This document shows, one piece after another, positions 58,596-64,000 of a stretch of DNA of 64,000 bases (within the stretch, counting starts at the first letter, position 1; each line of letters opens with the position of its first letter). The stretch comes from Desulfacinum hydrothermale DSM 13146 (lineage in GTDB: Bacteria > Desulfobacterota > Syntrophobacteria > Syntrophobacterales > DSM-9756). The DNA is taken from positions 251,987-315,986 of the forward strand of contig NZ_FWXF01000001.1 in assembly GCF_900176285.1 (NCBI RefSeq). The letters are read 5' to 3'. Under the pieces are notes generated by a model. That model was not told the DNA's origin. It did no database searches and saw only the letters and a program-made list of their open reading frames with translations. Position numbers and translations under genes: made by a program.

Positions 58596-60665
58596 TTAGG
58601 GATTGCGGATCCGGCAGGGAAGGGCGCGCACCTGGGGGGTGGCCATGACGGGATCGGTTTCGTCCACGGGGGTGAGCCGGTTCACGTTGGCTTCCGCCCA
58701 GCCCCGCAGGGGATCCTCCGTGCGTTCGGGAAACCACCAGCCGTAGTCGGCTAGGATCACCTTGGGGTGCACCCGCTCCGTGAGGTGGGCCGCCTGGGTC
58801 ATGGCGCCCCAAGGGGTTTCCACCAGGACCTTCTGGCCTTCCCGGATACCCCGTTCCCGGGCCGTCTGGGGGTGAAGGTGCACGCGGGGTTCCGGGTGGC
58901 GTCGGCGCAGGCGTTCCAGGTGCCGGTAGGCGGAGTGGAAGAAATCCTTGGGTTTTCGACTGGTGAGGAGCAGGGGAAAGGCGTCGCTGAGGGGTTGGGG
59001 TTCTCGTGCCCGGGGAAGGGGGGCAAACCCCCACTTTTCCAGCAGACTGGACCTGAGTTCCACCTTGCCCGAAGGGGTTTTGAAGCCTTTTCCCATGTAG
59101 GTGCGGACCTTTCGAGGTCCGAACAGCACGCCCTTTTCCCTGAAGTCCTCGTAGGAAAGTCCCGACGGGGCCAGGATGGCGTCCAGGATGTCTTCGGGCC
59201 GATCCCAGAATCGATCCTGGAATCCCATGCGTTTTCCCCATTCGTTCAGGATCCATAGATCCGAGCGGCATTCCGGCGGGGGATCCACCAGTTTGGGGCG
59301 GGCGGTTACGAATCCATGGGGCAGGCCGTAGTGGCCCAGATCGTTCATCTCCATGGGCAGGGCCACGGGAAGAACCAGGTCGGCCAGGGCCGCCGTGGGA
59401 GTGAGTACCTGATCGGCCACGGCCAGGAAATCCAGCCGGCAAAGGGCCTCCCGAACGGAGTCCGCGTCCGAGTAGGTCATCATGGGGTTGGTGCCCTGGG
59501 TGTAGAGGCAGCGGATGGGATAGGGGCTCTGGTCCAGGATGGAGCGGATGAGCATCCAGCCGGGCACGCTGATAAGCCGCGGGATGATGCCGTGGTGGTG
59601 GTTCAAAAGCTTTCGGGGCCGACCGGGGAAGGCGTCCAGGGCCATGAATTCGCTCAGGCGCAGGAGCCGCGGGGCCTGGGCTCGGATGTTCCCGCCTGGT
59701 TCTTCCAGATTGCCGGTGACGGCCATGAGGTGCACCAGGGCCTGGCAAGCGGCCGCGCTGTTGGGGGTATGCTCCACGGCGTTACCCCACTGGAGGCAGG
59801 CCGGGCGGGAGGTGGCGTAGAGCCGGGCGGCGTTCACAAGTTCTTCCCGTTCGATCCAGCAGGCTTGTGCCACCCGTTCGGGCGTGTACGGTTCCACGGC
59901 GCGGGCCAGGTCCTCCAGGCCCACCGTCCAGGCATCCACGAAGGCCGTGTCCGCCAGTCCTTCCGCCAGGATCACGTGAAGGAAGCCCAGGGCCAGGAAG
60001 TCATCGGTTCCCGGCCGGATGGGAAGCCACATGTCCGCCCTTTCAGCAAGCGCGGTGCGGTAGGGATCCACCACCACCAGGCGGGCGCCGCGGTCCAAGG
60101 CGCTCTTGAGGTGGCCGCCCAGGACCCCTTCTTCGTTGGTGCGCATGGGGTTGCTGCCCCAGAGCAGGATGCACCGGGTGGGGCCCTCCAGGTCCGCCAC
60201 GGGAAAGAATCCGCAGGTCACCAGGGCCATCTGTTCCCGCGGCATGTGGCACACGTGCTGGGTGCCCGCCACGTTGGGACATTGGAGCAGGTTGGCCAGC
60301 CGGAGGAGCAGGAAGAATTCCGGGCCCTTGGGAGCGCCCTGGGCGAAGGCCACGGCTTCCGGGCCGGAATCTGCCATGGCCTTTTGAAAGGCGGAGGCGA
60401 GTCGGTCCAGGGCTTCATCCCAGCCGATTTCTTCCCACTGGCCGGAACCGCGCGCCCCCTTTCGTTTCAGCGGCGTTCGAAGCCGATGGGGACTTTCCAG
60501 GCGCTCGGCGGCCGAAAGCCCCTTGGGGCAGGCCCATCCACGGCTGAAGGGATCGTGGGGATCGGCAACGACCTGGGTCAGGCGGCCGTTTTGGACCTGG
60601 ACCTTCAGGCCGCAGCCGCCGTGGTCGAACCGGGCGCAGTGGGTGCTGAACCATCCGTTGCTCAT
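58596..60665 (-). CDS. Molybdopterin oxidoreductase, DMSO-reductase superfamily, unusual cluster motif
   Basis: A 689-aa enzyme of the DMSO reductase family. The N-terminal cluster region is HCARFDHGGCGLKV...WACPKG, giving Cys10, Asp14, Cys18 and Cys46 or so; the second ligand, normally Cys, is Asp. A metal ligand Cys is suggested by QHVCHMPREQ. Pterin-binding blocks are ILLWGSNPMRTNEEG, VVDPYRTALAERADMWLPIRPGTDDFLA and CLYTQGTNPMM. The last domain has SGKVELRSSLLEKWG and WWFPERTEDPLRGWAEANVN. There is no twin-arginine signal peptide, so it is cytoplasmic. No partner ferredoxin subunit is adjacent. Start set by AGGAGTC. Confidence 0.85.
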   Translation of the reverse strand: MSNGWFSTHCARFDHGGCGLKVQVQNGRLTQVVADPHDPFSRGWACPKGLSAAERLESPHRLRTPLKRKGARGSGQWEEIGWDEALDRLASAFQKAMADSGPEAVAFAQGAPKGPEFFLLLRLANLLQCPNVAGTQHVCHMPREQMALVTCGFFPVADLEGPTRCILLWGSNPMRTNEEGVLGGHLKSALDRGARLVVVDPYRTALAERADMWLPIRPGTDDFLALGFLHVILAEGLADTAFVDAWTVGLEDLARAVEPYTPERVAQACWIEREELVNAARLYATSRPACLQWGNAVEHTPNSAAACQALVHLMAVTGNLEEPGGNIRAQAPRLLRLSEFMALDAFPGRPRKLLNHHHGIIPRLISVPGWMLIRSILDQSPYPIRCLYTQGTNPMMTYSDADSVREALCRLDFLAVADQVLTPTAALADLVLPVALPMEMNDLGHYGLPHGFVTARPKLVDPPPECRSDLWILNEWGKRMGFQDRFWDRPEDILDAILAPSGLSYEDFREKGVLFGPRKVRTYMGKGFKTPSGKVELRSSLLEKWGFAPLPRAREPQPLSDAFPLLLTSRKPKDFFHSAYRHLERLRRRHPEPRVHLHPQTARERGIREGQKVLVETPWGAMTQAAHLTERVHPKVILADYGWWFPERTEDPLRGWAEANVNRLTPVDETDPVMATPQVRALPCRIRNP

Positions 60666-60677
60666 GGCAGACTCCTG

Positions 60678-60944
60678 TTACGCATTACCCATCTCGTCCA
60701 GTTCCTTTTGGGCCTCTTCCAGGATCCGGTTCAGTTCCAGGGATCCGTCTGCCACCCGTTCCAGGGCCCGGGCCACCGATGGCAAGCCTTCTTCCTGGGC
60801 CCTTTGCGCCCACTGCCGATAGGACTGCACGTGGTCTTCCGTGTGGTGAATCCAGTGGTGGATCATCCGGGCCAATTTTTCCCGGGTGCTCAGGGGCTTT
60901 TCGGTTTTGTCGGCGGTCGAAGGGTGCGGATGGTCATGGCTCAT
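60678..60944 (-). CDS. Small His-rich helical protein upstream of the Mo enzyme
   Basis: An 88-aa protein with a His-rich N-terminus (MSHDHPHPSTAD) and a long helix containing ARMIHHWIHHTEDHVQSYRQWA, a His/Trp pattern like that of DUF8180-type small proteins. It lies 12 nt ahead of the molybdopterin gene, in the same direction, so the two are co-transcribed. Start at 60944 follows GAGGAAG. It may bind metal or help in cofactor loading, but this is inference. Confidence 0.7.
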   Translation of the reverse strand: MSHDHPHPSTADKTEKPLSTREKLARMIHHWIHHTEDHVQSYRQWAQRAQEEGLPSVARALERVADGSLELNRILEEAQKELDEMGNA

Positions 60945-61084
60945 GGGGCTTCCTCGCTTGGAAAAGAGAGGGTTGAGTGCTGGAAAGGTCAGTCTGGGAC
61001 GGACCAACACGGCCGGGTCCATCATGGAGGAGCCCGGCCGGGTCTGTCAATGACCGGATTCGTCCGGTCACTTTATGTCGGTGG

Positions 61085-61897
61085 TTATTTCATGTCGGTG
61101 GTGTGCACCCAGAAGACGGCCCCGATCTCCACGGGCTTCTGTCGGCCGTCTTTGGGCAGGGTCCAGGATGCTTCGCTCAGCGCCGCAAAGCCCCACCAGC
61201 CCGCTCGCGGCATGGCGTAGGTGAAAACGCCGTTGGCGTCGGCCTTGATCACCTGGGTGACGAAGGCGTCGGCCGGCGCCGTTACCCGGGACGGATTATG
61301 GGGCGACCCATTGAGGTATTCCACTTCCACTTCCGCAAAGGGCACGGGCTTTCCCTTGAGGAGAACCCTTCCTGTGAAGACGTTGCCGGTCCAAAGACCG
61401 TAGGGCCGGGTCAGGGGGATGATCTCCGTTTCCAACCCCACGGGCCGGTCCCATCCTTCTTCCAGTCCCAGGGCTTGCACGCACACCTTGGTGTAGTGCA
61501 CGATGAACTTGTCTTCGGCCGGTTCCCAGTAGGGTTCCGGCTCCACGAAAAAGATGTAATCACCGGGCCTTTTGATGGTATAGCGGGTTTCCCAGTAGGT
61601 GTGGGCCCCTTCCTGGTCGGCCGAACGGGCCTTTTGAGGGGTCAAGGTGTCCAAGAGATCCGTTGTCTTGCCGCGGCTCATCACGGCGAAGCGCCTGGGC
61701 TTGGCCATTTCCATGTATTGGCCTTCAAAGGGGTGGAGAAATTTTGCCTGAACGGTGATGGTCTTGGAGTCGTGGGCCGAGATGATGTCGTCCGAAGGCA
61801 GGATGAGGCCGAAATGGGCCAAGGCTCCCGGCACGGGGTACGCCAAGAGCGCCAGGGCGACCATCAGGATCTGTAAGAGACGGGAACGGAATCGCAT
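61085..61897 (-). CDS. Periplasmic DUF4198 domain protein (NikK/NikM-accessory type)
   Basis: A 270-aa exported protein with a signal peptide ([30 protein letters not shown]). The DUF4198 family, often found near cobalt or nickel importers, starts with the mature-terminal His after the cleavage site. Blocks are [41 protein letters not shown] and [23 protein letters not shown], the last a carboxypeptidase-regulatory-like fold. Start set by AGGAGG. It lies just before the cobalamin riboswitch region but on the other strand, which fits a metal-related role. The permease partner is not in the window. Confidence 0.82.
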   Translation of the reverse strand: MRFRSRLLQILMVALALLAYPVPGALAHFGLILPSDDIISAHDSKTITVQAKFLHPFEGQYMEMAKPRRFAVMSRGKTTDLLDTLTPQKARSADQEGAHTYWETRYTIKRPGDYIFFVEPEPYWEPAEDKFIVHYTKVCVQALGLEEGWDRPVGLETEIIPLTRPYGLWTGNVFTGRVLLKGKPVPFAEVEVEYLNGSPHNPSRVTAPADAFVTQVIKADANGVFTYAMPRAGWWGFAALSEASWTLPKDGRQKPVEIGAVFWVHTTDMK

Positions 61898-62204
61898 TGT
61901 TTCCTCCTTGATTGACGGATAGGGTTCGAGTCTGCGAAAACACAAACCAGAGCCTGGCGGCCGTTTCTTCGGTCCGCTCGGTGAGGGTCTTCTTGACCTT
62001 GGATTGGTTTTTTGAAGCCGGTTTCAGGAAAAGGGCACCTTCAGGTGGGGCGGTGAGGGAAGTTCCTGCTTCCCAATCGCATGTGCAATGTGTCGCAGGC
62101 AGTACCTTTTGTCAAGGGATATGGGGATGGGAAAGGAGAATAGGATCATGGCTCAAGGGGTTTTCGTCCAAGGGGACATGGCCGATTATCGGAGCGATTG
62201 TTGA
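61898..62204. other. Intergenic region
   Basis: About 300 bp without a clear gene, between the DUF4198 gene (minus) and the TusA-like remnant. Short inverted segments (GTGAGGGAAGTTCCTGCTTCCC) are present. No known riboswitch is seen on the minus strand. Confidence 0.4.
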
Positions 62205-62390
62205 TCGGGTTTTCTGGACGTAAGTTTACGTCTTCGTTTCGTGAAGCCCGGCGACACCTTCGCCGTGCTGGTCACTTCCGAGCAGCGCCCCAAGATGGAG
62301 CGGGTGGTGGCCCACAACGGCGGCCGGGTGCTGGAAATGGAAGAGGTGGAACCGGGATCGGTGCGTATGGTGATTGCCAAGGCGCCGTGA
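62205..62390 (+). pseudogene. TusA-like C-terminal remnant
   Basis: The frame after a stop at 62202-62204 encodes RFVKPGDTFAVLVTSEQRPKM then VVAHNGGRVLEMEEVEPGS and ends KAP. This resembles the C-terminal half of TusA/SirA-type sulfur carrier proteins (LKPGDxLxVxxxDP then GHxVLEVxE). The N-terminal part with the catalytic Cys-Pro motif is missing, and no start codon or ribosome binding site is seen. A remnant is more likely than a gene, but the call rests on modest similarity. Confidence 0.45.
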
Positions 62391-62477
62391 AACTCGAGGC
62401 CGGCTTCCCCTCCGAAGCATTTAGGGCTTGACCCCGGCCAGGCGACCTGATAGGAATAGTTTCACAATTGAATCGAG

Positions 62478-62650
62478 CGGTCAGGTGCCCGGCCGTGGGC
62501 TTAAGAGGGAATCCCGTGCGAATCGGGAGCGGTCCCGCCGCTGTGAACGGGGACGAAATCCGCGCAAAAGCCACTGCTTCTCTTTTTGAGAAGCGGGAAG
62601 GTGCGGAGAGTAGGGCGATCCGTGAGCCAGAAGACCTGCCTGACCGAAGG
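62478..62650 (+). ncRNA. Cobalamin (B12) riboswitch
   Basis: Conserved B12-riboswitch blocks occur in order: GGTGCCC at the start, GAGGGAATCCCGTGCGAATC, CGGTCCCGCCGCTGTGAACG, AAAGCCACTG, AGCGGGAAGG and GTGAGCCAGAAGACCTGCC. It is followed by a terminator at 62715, so binding adenosyl- or other cobalamin should reduce expression of the genes at 62870 and 63170 (both linked to cobalt or corrin). Confidence 0.95.
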
Positions 62651-62714
62651 GAAGCGGGGCACGGGTGTATGCCTTGAGCTTCCGAGCGCAAGGACCAAGT
62701 GAAACTGGGTGCAA

Positions 62715-62749
62715 TCCTTAGAGCCGCCGGCTCTAGGGATTTTTTTTTG
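62715..62749 (+). terminator. Riboswitch expression-platform terminator
   Basis: TCCTTAGAGCC and GGCTCTAGGGA pair around a GCC loop (62715-62740), followed by nine T. Its position downstream of the B12 aptamer indicates transcription attenuation. Confidence 0.88.
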
Positions 62750-62869
62750 GGGAAAGGACGGCCCATCCTTTCCCCGGCACCACCCTCCTCATCGTTTCCT
62801 TCAACCCCTAGACCGCCCGCGGGGGTTCCAACCGCCGCGGGCGCCCTTCCCCGAAAAGGAGATGGACCC

Positions 62870-63115
62870 ATGAAGAGAGGCTTGATCGTCTACGTGACAG
62901 GAGGGGCCGAACTGGCCGATGACAGCTGGGGTATCTATGCGTGCATGGACCGCTATGCGGCTCACGAGGTGGGGGTGGCCCGCGACGAGTCGGAGATCGC
63001 CTACAACTGGTGGCGCATGGTCGTCCGGGGCATGCAAGAGGTGATGTGTGTGCGGGCCCGGGTGGATGGAGACGGCATGGAACTGATCGGAATGCCCCTG
63101 CGCCTTTGTGGTTGA
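62870..63115 (+). CDS. Orphan 81-aa protein under cobalamin riboswitch control
   Basis: An 81-aa soluble protein (MKRGLIVYVTGGAELADDSW...), start set by AAAAGGAGA 7 nt upstream. Two tryptophans and three cysteines (ACMDRY, EVMCVR, RLCG) stand out, and a central acidic stretch VARDESEIAYNWW precedes a helix (VVRGMQEVMCVRARV). I recognise no family. Its place as first gene after the B12 riboswitch and just before cbiK (55-nt gap) suggests a role in cobalt/corrin metabolism. Confidence 0.75.
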   Translation: MKRGLIVYVTGGAELADDSWGIYACMDRYAAHEVGVARDESEIAYNWWRMVVRGMQEVMCVRARVDGDGMELIGMPLRLCG

Positions 63116-63169
63116 AACGTGCTGGCAAAATCGTTGGGTGACACTTGTGCGGATGCAAGGAGGTGGCCT

Positions 63170-64000
63170 ATGCTGAAACGGTTGACCGTGGTGATGGCTG
63201 TGATGGTGATGGTGGGTCTCCTGATGGGAGGAGCGGGCGTGTCCAAAGCGTGGGCGATGCATGGCAAGGCAAGGCATCAGAAGCAAGCCATCCTGATGGT
63301 GGCCTTCGGTACCAGCGTGCCGCAGGCGCAGAAGGCCTTCCAGATCGTCGACGAACGGGTGAAAGAGGCCTTTCCGGGTGTGGAGGTCCGCTGGGCCTAC
63401 ACGTCCGGCGTGATCCGAAAGAAACTGGCCGCCCGGGGAACCTCCATCGATTCTCCGGAAATGGCCTTGGCTCGGCTCATGGACGACGGGTTCACCCAGG
63501 TGGCCGTCTGCTCCCTGCACACCATCCCGGGAGAAGAATTTCATGAACTTTACGGCAATGTGCGCCTGTTCGCCCAGATGGCCGGCGGCTTCGATCGGGT
63601 GAGCGTGGCGCGGCCCCTCCTGTCTTCTTATGAGGACATGACCCGGGGGGTCACGGCCCTGCTGGATCAGGTGCCCGCAGACCGTAAACCCGCAGACGCC
63701 GTGATCTTCATGGGCCACGGCTCGGGACACCACCCCGCCGACGCGGTCTACACGGCCATGGATGCCCTTTTTCAAAAGGCGGATCCCAACGCCTTTCTGG
63801 CCACCGTGGAAGGCCACCCGACCCTCCAGGATGTGATCCCCATCCTCAAGGCCAGAAAGATCACTCGGGCCTATCTCGTCCCCTTGATGCTGGTGGCTGG
63901 GGATCACGCGCGAAACGACATGGCGGGGGATGAGCCGGACAGCTGGAAATCCGTCCTGAAGGCTCAGGGAATCCAGGCCGTTCCCGTCCTGCGCGGGACC
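63170..64000 (+). CDS. cbiK: Sirohydrochlorin cobaltochelatase CbiK, periplasmic type (3' end beyond window)
   Basis: At least 277 residues, running off the right edge. The N-terminus is a signal peptide (MLKRLTVVMAVMVMVGLLMGGAGVSKAWA), as in the periplasmic CbiK of Desulfovibrio vulgaris. The chelatase fold follows with ILMVAFGTSVPQAQKAFQ, VCSLHTIPGEEFHEL (metal-binding His), VIFMGHGSGHHPADAVY, VEGHPTLQDVIP and LVPLMLVAGDHARNDMAGD. It inserts cobalt into sirohydrochlorin or related tetrapyrroles; exported CbiK may also handle heme or iron. AAGGAGG sits 5-6 nt before the ATG. It is under the riboswitch at 62478. Confidence 0.93.
   Translation, partial: MLKRLTVVMAVMVMVGLLMGGAGVSKAWAMHGKARHQKQAILMVAFGTSVPQAQKAFQIVDERVKEAFPGVEVRWAYTSGVIRKKLAARGTSIDSPEMALARLMDDGFTQVAVCSLHTIPGEEFHELYGNVRLFAQMAGGFDRVSVARPLLSSYEDMTRGVTALLDQVPADRKPADAVIFMGHGSGHHPADAVYTAMDALFQKADPNAFLATVEGHPTLQDVIPILKARKITRAYLVPLMLVAGDHARNDMAGDEPDSWKSVLKAQGIQAVPVLRGT

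Noticed and set aside
62020-62120. Second cobalamin riboswitch on the minus strand before the DUF4198 gene
   Set aside because: Conserved B12-box blocks (GCCACTG, GAGCCAGAAGACC) are absent; only vague GC-rich similarity.
1-64000. CRISPR arrays
   Set aside because: No regularly spaced short direct repeats were seen; the dispersed repeats are too few, too long and too far apart.

Overview
The window looks like a chromosomal segment of a GC-rich, anaerobic, sulfate-reducing deltaproteobacterium (Desulfobacterota; a Syntrophobacterales/Desulfacinum-like lineage is my guess, not proven here). The reasons are a complete qmoABC operon (electron supply to APS reductase), an HdrABC-FlxABCD-type flavin bifurcation operon, a periplasmic-type CbiK cobaltochelatase behind a cobalamin riboswitch, FeoAB, a rubrerythrin, a TRAP transporter and a GlcD-type oxidase.

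Layout. 1-5.2 kb: a coiled-coil gene cut by the window edge, a thiolase followed by a thiolase stub broken at its active-site cysteine, an isochorismatase-fold hydrolase, the first copy of a dispersed repeat, a U32 peptidase and a secreted SYLF protein. 5.3-10.7 kb: a glycosyltransferase, an ECF biotin importer (bioY-ecfA-ecfT) under a candidate BirA box, a small beta-rich protein and an LpxL/HtrB-like acyltransferase. 10.8-16.8 kb: a secreted FG-GAP protein, a strongly promoted outer-membrane porin, a bacterial archaeo-eukaryotic release-factor-like (baeRF) protein and a broken RAYT transposase. 17.2-22.4 kb: qmoABC, a second repeat copy overlapping the qmoC stop codon, and a terminator. 22.4-28.4 kb: GlcD-like oxidase, then an ImuB-like catalytically degenerate Y-family polymerase followed by a DnaE-like alpha subunit (a two-gene mutasome-type cassette without ImuA). 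28.6-32.5 kb: small conserved genes, a DUF3419-like enzyme, rubrerythrin and TrmI. 32.4-35.8 kb: ferrous iron uptake (a second FeoA, FeoA, FeoB and a Cys-rich FeoB partner) with two matching TTAGG-N4-CCTAA type operators. 36.3-40.6 kb: a 642-aa protein I cannot identify, then pcm, a LOG-like protein and a protein with a degenerate GGDEF domain. 40.7-49.0 kb (minus): one long operon, GAF sensor-hdrC-hdrB-hdrA-flxD-flxC-flxB-flxA, with a promoter and a perfect 8+8 bp palindrome at its start. 49.4-55.2 kb: MFS transporter, tRNA-Pro, a truncated NYN remnant, a diadenylate cyclase, a tandem-duplicated phosphofructokinase and an Slp lipoprotein. 55.2-58.3 kb (minus): a TRAP transporter whose dctQ and dctM genes are separated by a third repeat copy. 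58.6-64 kb: an unusual molybdopterin enzyme, two small or periplasmic proteins, a TusA-like remnant, a cobalamin riboswitch with terminator, an orphan 81-aa gene and cbiK running off the edge.

Together the genes describe an energy metabolism in which Hdr-Flx and Qmo complexes handle low-potential electrons, supported by metal and cofactor acquisition (Fe, biotin, cobalamin). The most distinctive non-coding signal is a roughly 215-240 bp dispersed repeat family with imperfect terminal inverted repeats and a GC-rich central hairpin (three full copies and one fragment). It sits at gene ends and has no ORF of its own. A decayed RAYT (REP-associated transposase) lies in the same window. Few genes carry obvious transfer signatures. 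The NYN remnant beside tRNA-Pro and the RAYT remnant are the clearest.
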